Positions 16,789 through 25,969 of a stretch of DNA of 64,000 nt are shown here, one piece after another; positions within the stretch are counted from its first letter, which is position 1, and each line of letters begins with the position of its first letter. This stretch comes from Robertkochia solimangrovi (GTDB lineage: Bacteria; Bacteroidota; Bacteroidia; Flavobacteriales; Flavobacteriaceae). Made by a program: the position numbers and the translations under genes. The stretch spans positions 186,001-250,000 of the forward strand of contig NZ_QKWN01000001.1 of assembly GCF_007279655.1 (NCBI RefSeq), written 5' to 3'. The notes under the pieces were generated by a model. That model searched no databases. It had not been told where the DNA came from and saw only the letters and a program-made list of their open reading frames with translations.

Positions 16789-17535
16789 ATGAAACTTAAA
16801 TTTGCCCTTCTCTCCCTCATAGCTGGCGTGATGATCTCCTGCGGAAAAGACAACGAAATGCAATTTGAACATTACACTCTAATCTCAGACAATTGTGATA
16901 AATGTGTAAATGTGGATATCGATATTCCATTGGCTAAATCATCGGAAAGAAAGGCAAGAAAGATCAATGACCAACTGAATTCACATATTGTAAAACTGAT
17001 TGATTTCTCAGACAAAGGTGATGCTGAAGATATTAAATCGGCTATCAAATCCTTTGAAAAAGCCCAGTCTCAACTTCTGAGTGAATTCCCTGAAGCTCCG
17101 GCAAAATGGGAGGCACGTATCAAAGGGGAATTAAGCGACCAAACGAATGATTTAATCTCTATTCATCTCGACTCCTACATCTATAGTGGAGGAGCTCATG
17201 GATACGGCAGTGAATCCTACCTGAACTTTGACCCTGGCACTGGTGATTTGCTCACCGCTGACGATTTGTTCAAATCTACCGGTTCATTTCAGGATTTTGC
17301 AGAAAAAAAATTTAGAAAAGACCACGGACTGAAAACGGATGAAAATATAAACAGTCAGGGCTTTATGTTTGAAGAAGACCGATTTGTACTTCCTAACAAT
17401 ATTGGATTTACCAGAGATTCTCTATTCCTTGTCTACAATCCTTATGAAATCGCAGCCTATTCAGAAGGAAGAATCTATGTGGGATTTAAATTAGCTGAAG
17501 TTCAGGAATTTTTAAAGGTAAACAACAAACCTTAA
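16789..17535 (+). CDS. DUF3298/DUF4163-type lipoprotein
   Basis: Exported lipoprotein of unknown role, 248 residues. The signal peptide MKLKFALLSLIAGVMIS ends in a lipobox Cys (ISCGKD). The mature part has the layout of DUF4163 plus DUF3298 proteins: a long helical stretch, then SIHLDSYIYSGGAHGYG (about 120-136), the family's GGAHG motif, and a C-terminal NIGFTRDSLFLVYNPYEIAAYSEG block. I chose the ATG at 16789 over 16774 because the promoter -7 box ends at 16764, which would leave almost no leader for the earlier start, and because the signal peptide begins at 16789. B. subtilis RsiV, an anti-sigma factor that binds lysozyme, shares the DUF3298 fold, but no such role is evident here. Confidence 0.85.
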   Translation: MKLKFALLSLIAGVMISCGKDNEMQFEHYTLISDNCDKCVNVDIDIPLAKSSERKARKINDQLNSHIVKLIDFSDKGDAEDIKSAIKSFEKAQSQLLSEFPEAPAKWEARIKGELSDQTNDLISIHLDSYIYSGGAHGYGSESYLNFDPGTGDLLTADDLFKSTGSFQDFAEKKFRKDHGLKTDENINSQGFMFEEDRFVLPNNIGFTRDSLFLVYNPYEIAAYSEGRIYVGFKLAEVQEFLKVNNKP

Positions 17536-17562
17536 TTCTTTTATAAAAGTTATAAAGACAAC

Positions 17563-20124
17563 TTATCTCTTGAGCGTAAAATGTCCTTTACTGATAAGAG
17601 TGCCATCAAGGTTCTCGACACGAAACCAATAATCTGAAGCCGGAAGCGGACTACCATTAAAATTACCATCCCAACCCGAACCTGTGGTTGTCATTTGTTT
17701 TAGCAATTTACCATATCTGTCATATACAAATACTATGGCATGATCAGCACAATCTCCATTTAATCCATATGCCTGCCAGGTATCATTTACCCCATCTCCA
17801 TTCGGACTAAAATAATTCGGGAAACCGACTACACAGATCTCAGAAACAGTGGTGCCACATCCATTTCGATCACGGACATAAATATTGTATTTACCTCCGG
17901 ATAGCCCTTCAAATTCAGAGGTCTCGACATAGTTTATACCGTCGATACTATACTCGTAATCCCCCATTCCGGTTGCTATCACTTCGATCGTATTCTCTCC
18001 CGCAATACTGCCATCATCGATCTCAACACCAGCAATTACCGGTTGTGATGATCTCAAAACAGTGACCAAAGCTTCTGACTCACACTTTTCAGGTGAAGCT
18101 GAAATAGCTTTCACCGTATAATCACCCTCTGAAAAAACCTCTGCCCGGGTTCCCCCTGCAAATAAGTGTCCGGTCGCATCATACCACTCATAACGATACG
18201 TAGGATCGTTTCCGGAAACTCTCAGTACGACACTGCGACTTCCATCACATAAATACACCGGGGAAATCACCTGAATTTCAGGGAGAAGTTCAATCTGAAG
18301 TCTGACATAAGGTCCGAGATCAACACACCCACCATTATTTGCATCTTCAATCTTGACAATCAAAATCTCCCCAAAAGCACTATTGCTATTCACATAATTC
18401 AAATCTGTAATTTCATTTAGCCCTAATAAGGCATCCTCTTCAGAATGATAGAATTTGAAAATTAGGCCCGAAGGATCACTGAACGTATTTTGCAACTCCG
18501 CTATTGCAGAATTAAGATCAAACTGCGCGACACCATTACCATTTACATCACATGCACTCAAAACTACTTCAAAATCTGCCGGCAATACGATAGCGGTAAT
18601 ACCCAACGTAATTTCGGTGGTATCAAAACAACCAAATTCATCAACTGTATTTAAGTAAATCGTTGAAAAAGCATCATTTCTGAAAGCGGCAATATCCACA
18701 ATAGAAGATTCTACAAAATTATCACGGGCATCATTTAGATCTGTGTAAAAATAGAACGTATATAAACTGCTGTCCAGAGATAATATCCCGGGAATTCTAC
18801 TCAGATCATAAAAGGTTATCCCATCACCATCCGGATCACATTGATCATATTCAAAAGATAATGGTACGGCCGGAGGCTGATGAAGCTCCAAGTCAACATT
18901 AGTTACCGCATAACAGCCTTTATCGATATCCGTCAACCTGGCATATACCGATCTGGTCGGGGAATTACTTTCATAGGTTTCAGGACCAACGATTGGGTTC
19001 GTGTTGGTGGAGGCATCGTTTAATGATTCGTAATACGTGATCATAATCTCAGCATCTGATCGCCCATTACGTAATACCTCATCAAAGGCGGTGAGGTTAA
19101 AAATTCCAAGACCATCTCTATCTGAATCACAGATCAACATAGGATCGGGTGTCCCGGCTTCCGGAGCATAGATAGAGATAATCGCAGGTTGCGAAGCCAC
19201 CATACAATTCGGACTATCAGCATTAGACGCCTCGAATGCCATATAACGGTATTGCCAACCCTCCTCAAAACCTGAAATTATGAGTTGAGATCCGGTTTCA
19301 CCATTAAGATCTATCCACGTATTTCCGTCATCAACACTTCGCTGCCATTGAAATGCAGGATTATCAAATGGATTTCCTGCAGGATCAAGTTCCAGTGTCA
19401 ATGCATCATCTTTACAAACTCCCGACTCAAAATCTGCATTCGAGGCTTCGATATCACTTAATGAACTACAAGCACGAAAACTGATATCATCTATCGCCAG
19501 GTCATTACCACATCCTCCCGGACCATTATTAATGAGTACAACCTCAACAGAATCCACTCCTGATGGCACGCGAAAATCAAATGAATAGCGCCTCCACTGA
19601 GGAGTACTGGTTGAATTAATATCTCCGGTCTCTAAATTTCCCAGGACATTTCCATTTCCATCTTCGACCTGAAAAATTATGTTATTAGGCACAACATTAT
19701 CACAATACTGAAAATTGCTTACCAGTAAATTCATAAAATAAGCGGAAAACTCGAAAACCTGCCCCTCACACAATCCGGAAACCGTTCGTCTATAAAAAGC
19801 ACCCGTATCATAGTCGGCATTAACGATCAACATATAACCTTCCCCTTCATCATCATCCGTATGATCCAGCGTGTCAAAAAAACTATCTAACCCATATCTT
19901 CCATTGATCGAGATGGTATATTCCCCATCCTGAACATCCTGAACAGATTTGTACCGATACGTTGTTACCCCGGCGGGTAATGCAGGTCCATAAATAGCGC
20001 CGGTAAGAGAATTATTCCCAAAATCTTCTGTGAAGACAGGTTCACCGTAATTACCACCACATAATTGTGCAGTAACAGACTCAAAAACGGTCAACAGTAG
20101 GAAAAGTAGTAGATATCTAAACAT
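17563..20124 (-). CDS. T9SS type B (gliding-motility-associated C-terminal) secreted protein
   Basis: Large cell-surface or secreted protein of 853 residues with a signal peptide (1-19). An N-terminal region of about 200 residues resembles a carbohydrate-binding/lectin-like sandwich (WRRYSFDFRVPSGVDSVEVVLIN). A series of Ig-like or MSP-type repeats follows, several beginning with a C-D-x-(D/N)-G-x-G pattern (CDSDRDGLGIFNL, CDPDGDGITFYDL, CDVNGNGVAQFDL). The C-terminus, FPNYFSPNGDGVNDTW followed by RYGKLLKQM and GWDGNFNGSPLPASDYWF, is the type B sorting domain recognised by the type IX secretion system. It is likely an adhesin; the ligand is unknown. It stands alone between convergent and divergent neighbours. 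Confidence 0.92.
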   Translation of the reverse strand: MFRYLLLFLLLTVFESVTAQLCGGNYGEPVFTEDFGNNSLTGAIYGPALPAGVTTYRYKSVQDVQDGEYTISINGRYGLDSFFDTLDHTDDDEGEGYMLIVNADYDTGAFYRRTVSGLCEGQVFEFSAYFMNLLVSNFQYCDNVVPNNIIFQVEDGNGNVLGNLETGDINSTSTPQWRRYSFDFRVPSGVDSVEVVLINNGPGGCGNDLAIDDISFRACSSLSDIEASNADFESGVCKDDALTLELDPAGNPFDNPAFQWQRSVDDGNTWIDLNGETGSQLIISGFEEGWQYRYMAFEASNADSPNCMVASQPAIISIYAPEAGTPDPMLICDSDRDGLGIFNLTAFDEVLRNGRSDAEIMITYYESLNDASTNTNPIVGPETYESNSPTRSVYARLTDIDKGCYAVTNVDLELHQPPAVPLSFEYDQCDPDGDGITFYDLSRIPGILSLDSSLYTFYFYTDLNDARDNFVESSIVDIAAFRNDAFSTIYLNTVDEFGCFDTTEITLGITAIVLPADFEVVLSACDVNGNGVAQFDLNSAIAELQNTFSDPSGLIFKFYHSEEDALLGLNEITDLNYVNSNSAFGEILIVKIEDANNGGCVDLGPYVRLQIELLPEIQVISPVYLCDGSRSVVLRVSGNDPTYRYEWYDATGHLFAGGTRAEVFSEGDYTVKAISASPEKCESEALVTVLRSSQPVIAGVEIDDGSIAGENTIEVIATGMGDYEYSIDGINYVETSEFEGLSGGKYNIYVRDRNGCGTTVSEICVVGFPNYFSPNGDGVNDTWQAYGLNGDCADHAIVFVYDRYGKLLKQMTTTGSGWDGNFNGSPLPASDYWFRVENLDGTLISKGHFTLKR

Positions 20125-20235
20125 AAATCTCTCAAAAATAACATATTTTAAACATGAAAATTATAAAATCATCAGGAAACATCGGGGTATTTTACTGAGA
20201 AGCCTGATATTTGCAGTAATCAACGAGATTTTCTT

Positions 20236-20601
20236 ATGAATAAATTCATCTACCTAAGTACCTGTGATACCTGTAAACGCATTTTAAAAGCTCTTGATCT
20301 TCCGGAAAATGTTGTCCTGCAAGACATAAAGTACGATCCGGTAAGTGTTACAGATCTGGAACATATGAGAAAATTTGTCCCCGATTATGAATCACTTTTC
20401 AATAAAAGAAGCAGGCTTTACAAGGAACAAGGCCTTAAAGACAAGAATCTTACAGATGAAGATTATAAACGATTGATCCTTGAACATTATACCTTCCTCA
20501 AAAGACCTGTCCTGCTTGCCGATGATGCCATGTTTGCCGGAAACAGCAAAAACACCATCGAAGACGCTGTAATCTATGTTAAAGAAAATCTCAGGAATTA
20601 A
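20236..20601 (+). CDS. ArsC/Spx-family thioredoxin-fold reductase
   Basis: A 121-residue protein of the ArsC family (thioredoxin-like fold). The N-terminal YLSTCDTCKR gives Cys10 and Cys13, so it has a CxxC pair in place of the single catalytic Cys of plasmid ArsC, as in the YffB/Spx branch. The basic LKRPVLL near residue 90 matches the substrate-binding Arg region. No arsenic-resistance gene lies nearby, so arsenate reduction is not supported by context; a general thiol role is equally possible. The TAATG junction overlaps the start of the EamA transporter gene by one base, which suggests translational coupling. Confidence 0.85.
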   Translation: MNKFIYLSTCDTCKRILKALDLPENVVLQDIKYDPVSVTDLEHMRKFVPDYESLFNKRSRLYKEQGLKDKNLTDEDYKRLILEHYTFLKRPVLLADDAMFAGNSKNTIEDAVIYVKENLRN

Positions 20602-21494
20602 TGAATAACAGAACACTGGCACTACTCGCTGCTTTCGGAGCCAGTATCATATACGGAATAAATCATACGGTCGCAAAAGACCTTATGCCCGTTTATATCA
20701 AACCATTCGGACTGATTCTCCTCAGAGTTCTGGGTGCATCTGTATTATTTTGGATCATCGGATTAAGCGGCCCGAAAGAGAAGATCGAACGTAAAGACAT
20801 GTTGCGTTTTGTAGCCTGTGCATTATTTGGAATGGTGATCAATATGCTAATGTTCTTTAAAGGCTTGAGCCTTTCCACGCCTATCAACAGTTCGGTGATA
20901 GCCACTCTATCACCTATCATCGTCTTTATTCTTTCTGCCATGTTTATCAACGAAAGGATCACACTGATCAGATCGCTGGGAATAGCACTTGGCTTTGCAG
21001 GAGCACTGACATTGGTACTTTATGGGGAAGAACGCCAGTTCAACGCCCCCAATATACCCTTAGGCAATATTTTATTTATGATAAATGCAACCAGTTATGC
21101 CATTTATTTGGTCCTGGTGAAACCACTTACTGCAAAATATCACACCTTCACCCTGATGAAATGGTTGTTTCTGATCGGTGTATTCATCAATCTGCCGGTA
21201 ACACTCGGCGAATTTTTGGAAGTAGAATGGACAGCACTGCCATTCGAAGCCATCTGGAGAATGGCATTTGTAGTGATCGGAACTACATTTATGACCTATT
21301 TGCTTAATATTTATGCGTTACGCATGTTAAAAGCTTCCACGATCGGTGCCTTTATTTATTTACAACCTTTGATAGGGATTATCTATGCGATGTTAACCGG
21401 TGCCGACAAGCTTGATCTGTTGAAAATACTTGCCGGCAGCATGGTTTTTCTCGGCGTATATCTCGTCACTAAAAAAACACCGGAATCAGCTTAG
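20601..21494 (+). CDS. EamA/DMT superfamily transporter
   Basis: Inner-membrane transporter with about ten predicted helices in two EamA repeats (about 6-140 and 152-290) over 297 residues. The first repeat begins LALLAAFGASIIYGINHTVAK. The second ends LKILAGSMVFLGVYLVTKK. Substrate cannot be told from sequence; family members export amino acids and other metabolites. It shares one base with the ArsC-like gene upstream. Its stop overlaps the convergent thioesterase stop by 9 bp. Confidence 0.92.
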   Translation: MNNRTLALLAAFGASIIYGINHTVAKDLMPVYIKPFGLILLRVLGASVLFWIIGLSGPKEKIERKDMLRFVACALFGMVINMLMFFKGLSLSTPINSSVIATLSPIIVFILSAMFINERITLIRSLGIALGFAGALTLVLYGEERQFNAPNIPLGNILFMINATSYAIYLVLVKPLTAKYHTFTLMKWLFLIGVFINLPVTLGEFLEVEWTALPFEAIWRMAFVVIGTTFMTYLLNIYALRMLKASTIGAFIYLQPLIGIIYAMLTGADKLDLLKILAGSMVFLGVYLVTKKTPESA

Positions 21495-21962
21495 ATCCAC
21501 AGGTTTTTTAGCATATTTACGGGTATCCTCCCGCGTTAAGATTCTAAAATCATCTGACCTGATCGCTTTATCGAATAAACTGAGCATCTGTTCCGGAAGA
21601 GGAATAAGCTTACGCGTTTTAAGATCCATCCATCCACCCATGATTTCGCAATGGGCAATGTTGCGATTCTTATAATCATAAAAATTATGCTGAAACTCGA
21701 AGAACATCCCATCTTCACTCATCCCCGTAAAATCCAACGTAACTCGTACCGGTTTTCCTGAAAAAGCTTCCCGGAAATAATAAATATGTTCATAGAACAA
21801 AACCGGACCAATATTCAATTCACCGAGTACATGATGATCGATTCCATGTTCTATAAGGAAAGTCATCCTTGTATGTGCTGCAAATTCAATATATGCTTTA
21901 TTCGCTAAATGCCTGTTTGCATCCAGATCATTCCATCTAACTTCAAATTCTTTAATATACAT
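21486..21962 (-). CDS. acyl-CoA thioesterase (hotdog fold, 4HBT)
   Basis: A 158-residue single hotdog domain of the YbgC/4HBT type. The N-terminal VRWNDLDANRHLANKAYIEF holds the family's D-x-(N/D)xH pattern, with the likely catalytic acid in WNDLD. Hydrolysis of short or medium acyl-CoA thioesters is the expected reaction; the acyl group is unknown. It stands alone on the minus strand and ends inside the last codons of the EamA gene. Confidence 0.88.
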   Translation of the reverse strand: MYIKEFEVRWNDLDANRHLANKAYIEFAAHTRMTFLIEHGIDHHVLGELNIGPVLFYEHIYYFREAFSGKPVRVTLDFTGMSEDGMFFEFQHNFYDYKNRNIAHCEIMGGWMDLKTRKLIPLPEQMLSLFDKAIRSDDFRILTREDTRKYAKKPVDLS

Positions 21963-22052
21963 CGCTCTAAATTTTTATTATGCTTGCATAGCAAAAAGTA
22001 AAATTACGGATGATTTTGTCAAATCGAATTATCTTTACGAAAAAATAAGGCC

Positions 22053-23036
22053 ATGCCGTTAATTTCTTCCGATTACGATCCACCGATTTTGTTCCGAAAC
22101 ACACACATCGCAACAATCTATTCCGGTACTATAAGGAAGGTAAACGGACTTACACAAATCAGGGAAACAATTCCAACACCAGACGATGATTTTATGGATC
22201 TCGACTGGAGCTATGCCTATGAAACTACTGAATCCACCACCGATCGGTTAATAGTTATACTCCACGGACTTGAAGGAAATGCTCAACGACCATACATCAC
22301 CGGAGTAGCAAAGATCTTCAATAAAAAAGGCTTCGATGCCTGCGCCATGAATTTCAGAGGTTGTAGTGGTACTCCCAATAAACTGTTTCGATCCTATCAT
22401 TCCGGCGTAACAGAGGATCTTGCCTGTATCATCGATCATATAACTGCAAATCATTCTCATTACCGATCAGTAGTTCTATTTGGATTTAGCCTGGGCGCTA
22501 ATGTTACATTAAAGTATCTCGGGGAAACTTCAAAAGTGCCGGACATTATCAAGGCCGCTGTTGCGGTTTCAGCTCCTTGCGACCTTTACGATGCCATGTT
22601 GGAACTCCATAAACCTGTGAACTTCCTGTACGCTCTTCGATTCAAAATGAATTTGATCGAAAAGCTTAAGATCAAAAAAGAACAATTTCCCGAACTGGTC
22701 AGTGATGCTGATATCAAAAGCGTACATAAACTTCGGGATTTCGATGAAGTCTACACCTCCCGCGCACATAATTTTAAAGATGCAGAAGACTATTACAGGC
22801 GAGCCAGTTCTTTGCCGGTGCTGGAAAATATCAACATCCCGGCACTGTTACTCAACGCAACAAACGATAGTTTTCTAGGCATGAATTGTTACCCGATAGA
22901 AATAGCAAGGAAGAACCCATTTCTATTTCTGGAAATGCCCGAATACGGCGGACATGTCGGATTTTTTGAAAAAGGTAATATCTTCTTTAATGAGCAACGT
23001 GGAATATCATTCATTTCGGAAATACTATCTCTTTAA
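22053..23036 (+). CDS. YheT-family alpha/beta hydrolase
   Basis: A 327-residue alpha/beta hydrolase of the YheT/ABHD1-3 group. The N-terminal HIATIYSGTIRK is the family's characteristic opening. The nucleophile elbow is GFSLGAN (about residues 147-153). Later come LLNATNDSFLG (acid) and GGHVGFFEKG (catalytic His). Carboxylesterase activity is expected; the physiological substrate is unknown. A possible weak -7 box, TATCTTTA, sits at 22030-22037, too close to the ATG to be convincing. Confidence 0.9.
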   Translation: MPLISSDYDPPILFRNTHIATIYSGTIRKVNGLTQIRETIPTPDDDFMDLDWSYAYETTESTTDRLIVILHGLEGNAQRPYITGVAKIFNKKGFDACAMNFRGCSGTPNKLFRSYHSGVTEDLACIIDHITANHSHYRSVVLFGFSLGANVTLKYLGETSKVPDIIKAAVAVSAPCDLYDAMLELHKPVNFLYALRFKMNLIEKLKIKKEQFPELVSDADIKSVHKLRDFDEVYTSRAHNFKDAEDYYRRASSLPVLENINIPALLLNATNDSFLGMNCYPIEIARKNPFLFLEMPEYGGHVGFFEKGNIFFNEQRGISFISEILSL

Positions 23037-23118
23037 AAAACGGGCATTCTTTCTGTTAATCCCATAAAAGCAAGATAGATTAATTCATTATATTCGTGTA
23101 ATAAATAAAATTTCACTT

Positions 23119-23631
23119 ATGAAGACCACATTGAAAATAGCAACACTCTTATTAACGCTGTTCATCGTAGGATGCGGACAGGATAAGAAGAAAAAAGAAG
23201 GATTTGAATATCAGCAACAAACCGAAAAGGAAACCCCTGCTGCAACAGAATCAAAATCTCAGAATGAGATTGTGATCACCGCCGATGACATGATGAAATA
23301 TAATAAGAAAGAAATTCGTGTTAAGGCAGGTGAAAAAGTAACCCTTACCCTTAAGCACATCGGGAAACTGGATAAAAAAGTAATGGGACATAACTGGGTA
23401 TTACTAAAGCAAGGAGTTGATCTGGTCGATTTCGCTACAGAGGCAACCACTGCTATGAATAATGAATATATCCCTGAAGGAAGTGAAGATTTCATCGTAC
23501 ACACCAAACTTTTAGGGGGTGGTGAATCTGATACGATCACATTCGACGCACCAGAACCAGGAACCTACCAGTTCCTATGCAGCTTCCCCGGACATTATGG
23601 AATGATGCAAGGTACATTCATCGTTGAATAA
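23119..23631 (+). CDS. azurin-family blue copper lipoprotein
   Basis: Periplasmic electron carrier, 170 residues. The signal peptide ends in the lipobox IVGCGQD, then a charged linker of about 30 residues leads to the cupredoxin domain (about 50-170). The type I copper ligands are visible: His in MGHNWVLL (azurin His46) and the C-terminal loop FLCSFPGHYGMMQG, which holds Cys, His and Met. The lipidated form with a linker is common in Bacteroidota, where it is thought to shuttle electrons to terminal oxidases or protect against oxidants. It probably forms an operon with the DUF1080 gene 8 bp downstream. Confidence 0.95.
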   Translation: MKTTLKIATLLLTLFIVGCGQDKKKKEGFEYQQQTEKETPAATESKSQNEIVITADDMMKYNKKEIRVKAGEKVTLTLKHIGKLDKKVMGHNWVLLKQGVDLVDFATEATTAMNNEYIPEGSEDFIVHTKLLGGGESDTITFDAPEPGTYQFLCSFPGHYGMMQGTFIVE

Positions 23632-23639
23632 ACATTGAT

Positions 23640-24506
23640 TTGAAGCATATAACCACCCTCTTAGCCTTACTTGCCCTTCTTTCCTGTAAAACGGAAGAAA
23701 AAAAGGGTACCGATACGGAAGTTCAGGACATACAACAACCCAAATGGATCCAACTATTCAACGGGAAAGACCTGTCGGGTTGGACACCTAAGATCACGAA
23801 GCATCCCATTGGTGACAATTACATGAATACTTTTCGTGTATCCGACAGTGTGATCGAGGTAAATTATGACGGGTATGAGCAGTTCGATAAACAATACGGA
23901 CATCTTTTCTATGAAAAGCCTTATTCTGCCTATTTCCTCGCCGTAGAATACAGATTCAAAAATGAACAAGCCAATGGAGGTGAAGGTTGGGCATGGAGAA
24001 ACAGCGGTGCTATGCTGCATTCGCAGCCTCCGGAAACTATGACTGTTGATCAGGACTTCCCCATTAGTATCGAAGGGCAGTTTCTTGGCGGTAACGGTAC
24101 TGACCCCAGAAGCACGCAAAATCTTTGCACTCCTGGCACATCCGTTTTTATTGCAGATACACTGTATACTCCGCATTGCATCAATTCCGACTCAAAAACC
24201 TTCGATGGTGATCAATGGGTAAGAGCAGGCTTTCTGGTATTGAAAGACTCTCTTATTCAACATTACGCCAATGGAGAAATGGTTCTGGAATATACGCACC
24301 CGGAAAGAGATGAAATACTTCCCGGAACAGATACCGGACTGAAACTGGAAAAAGGGTATATCTCCCTTCAAAGCGAGAGTCATCCCATCGAATTCAGAAA
24401 AGTCGAGATTATTGATCTGGATAGTCTTTATAATGACAAATCCTCTTTACAAAAGGAGATTGACCTTATAAGAGACTTTGAAAAAAACTATAAACTCTCG
24501 CAATAG
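23640..24506 (+). CDS. DUF1080 / 3-keto-disaccharide hydrolase domain lipoprotein
   Basis: A 288-residue lipoprotein starting at TTG (23640). The peptide MKHITTLLALLALLSC ends in a lipobox and there is no better ATG, so the TTG start is well supported. The body is one DUF1080 beta-sandwich (LAM/concanavalin-like): WIQLFNGKDLSGWTPK near residue 40, NSGAMLHSQPPETM in the middle and GYISLQSESHPIEFRKVEI at the end, the family's closing strands. DUF1080 proteins act on 3-keto-glycosides or bind sugars at the surface. It lies 8 bp after azurin and is followed by a strong hairpin terminator. Confidence 0.9.
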   Translation: MKHITTLLALLALLSCKTEEKKGTDTEVQDIQQPKWIQLFNGKDLSGWTPKITKHPIGDNYMNTFRVSDSVIEVNYDGYEQFDKQYGHLFYEKPYSAYFLAVEYRFKNEQANGGEGWAWRNSGAMLHSQPPETMTVDQDFPISIEGQFLGGNGTDPRSTQNLCTPGTSVFIADTLYTPHCINSDSKTFDGDQWVRAGFLVLKDSLIQHYANGEMVLEYTHPERDEILPGTDTGLKLEKGYISLQSESHPIEFRKVEIIDLDSLYNDKSSLQKEIDLIRDFEKNYKLSQ

Positions 24507-24511
24507 AAAAT

Positions 24512-24543
24512 AAAAAACCGGAAAGTCAACTTTCCGGTTTTTT
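24512..24543. terminator. bidirectional intrinsic terminator
   Basis: AAAAAACCGGAAAG, loop TCAA, CTTTCCGGTTTTTT: a perfect 14-bp stem with A and T tracts on the flanks. It serves the DUF1080 gene on the plus strand and the TolC-like gene of the efflux operon on the minus strand. Confidence 0.95.
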
Positions 24544-24561
24544 GTCTTCTTTATTTTTGGT

Positions 24562-25962
24562 CTATTGCCAACCCCCTCCTAAAGAGCGGTACAGCTCAAC
24601 AACTCCTTTCAATCTTGTAACACGTAATTCGGTTAGTGATAACTCAGAGCTAAGCGCATTATCCTGAGCGTTCAAAACTTCAAGATAATTTACCATACCC
24701 TGATTCAGAAGTTCTTCCGAATAAGCTGAAGCCTTTTCATTTGCATCCAGCTCCATCTCTTTTATTCCAATCTTCTTTTCAGCAGCGTCAATAGTATACA
24801 ATGCATCTGAAACTTCCCTTCCGGCATTCAACAAAGTTTGCTTATAGGAAATAAAAGCTTGCTCCTGTCTTGCCTGACTCGCTTCATATTCAGACCGTAT
24901 TCTTCTACCATTAAAGATTGGTTCTGTAAGGCCAGCAATAATTGTATTGAAAAAAGAGCTGGCACTTAACCAATCTGAAAATTCAAGACTTTGCAACCCT
25001 GCATTTCCAGTAAGAGTAAAAGACGGATAGAAGTTAGAACGAGCAACATTGGTCAGCTCAAAGGCGTTGACCAATCCAAATTCTGAAGCCACCACATCCG
25101 GGCGGTTTTGCAATAAAAGATACGGCACTCCGGTTTTCAATTCCGGATCAAGAACCTGATCTTCCAATGCACTTCGCTCTACAGGACCGGGATTCTCACC
25201 AAGCAATATTGAAAATGAATTTTCCAGAACCTTGATACTATAGACCAGATCAATCTCCAATGCCTGTGTACTGTATAATTGAGCTTCGGTTTGTTTTACC
25301 GCCACTTCGTTGACCATGCCGGCCTCTTTTAATCCTTTGATCGTTTCGACACTCTTCAACCTGTTTTCGAGAGTACGTCTTGTGATCGCAAGCTGTTTAT
25401 CAAGAGAAAGCAATTGGTAATACGTGTTAGCCACAAGTGCAACCAACTCAGTTTTCACCGCCTTATGAGCTGTTTGAGTTTGAAGATATCCAGCCTCATA
25501 AGCTCTTTTATTACTTCTGATCTTCCCCCAAATGTCTGCCTCCCACGAAACATTCAGACCCATTTCATATTGCGTCAGAATTCCGGAAAAAATACTTCCG
25601 AACTGACCATTTTCTGAATTATCTGTTCTCGTAGCTGTGGCAGAATAATTAACTGTTGGATAATAACCGGCCTTCCCTTGTTTCAAATATGCTTCTGCTG
25701 CATCGATCTGAGTTAATGCGATGCGTATATCCATATTATTCTGTAAAGCAGTATCGATATGCCTCACCAGTATGGGGTCTGTAAAAAGTTCTTTCCATGA
25801 GACCATCCCGAGTGACGTGCTGTCAACATCGAGCTGATCTGTTCGGTATAGCGCTTCCGTTTCCATTTCCGGACGCTCATAATTCTTAGCCACAAAACAA
25901 GATTGTAATAAAAATGGTATTGTAATGATAACTAAGAGTCGTAAATATTGTGATCTTTTCAT
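24562..25962 (-). CDS. RND efflux outer-membrane factor (OprM/NodT family lipoprotein)
   Basis: Outer-membrane channel of the tripartite pump, 466 residues. The signal peptide ends in a lipobox (LLQSCFVAKNYERPE), followed by two OEP repeats (about 60-250 and 265-460) of long coiled helices. RPDVVASEFGLVNAFELTNVARSNFYPS is the typical block in the middle. It is 7 bp downstream of the inner-membrane RND gene and ends the operon at the bidirectional terminator. Confidence 0.95.
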   Translation of the reverse strand: MKRSQYLRLLVIITIPFLLQSCFVAKNYERPEMETEALYRTDQLDVDSTSLGMVSWKELFTDPILVRHIDTALQNNMDIRIALTQIDAAEAYLKQGKAGYYPTVNYSATATRTDNSENGQFGSIFSGILTQYEMGLNVSWEADIWGKIRSNKRAYEAGYLQTQTAHKAVKTELVALVANTYYQLLSLDKQLAITRRTLENRLKSVETIKGLKEAGMVNEVAVKQTEAQLYSTQALEIDLVYSIKVLENSFSILLGENPGPVERSALEDQVLDPELKTGVPYLLLQNRPDVVASEFGLVNAFELTNVARSNFYPSFTLTGNAGLQSLEFSDWLSASSFFNTIIAGLTEPIFNGRRIRSEYEASQARQEQAFISYKQTLLNAGREVSDALYTIDAAEKKIGIKEMELDANEKASAYSEELLNQGMVNYLEVLNAQDNALSSELSLTELRVTRLKGVVELYRSLGGGWQ

Positions 25963-25969
25963 AAGTTAG

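Noticed and set aside
20133-20140. Minus-strand TATTTTTG box before the T9SS gene
   Set aside because: It is only 9 bp from the ATG, which would leave almost no leader, and there is no -33 partner at 19 bp.
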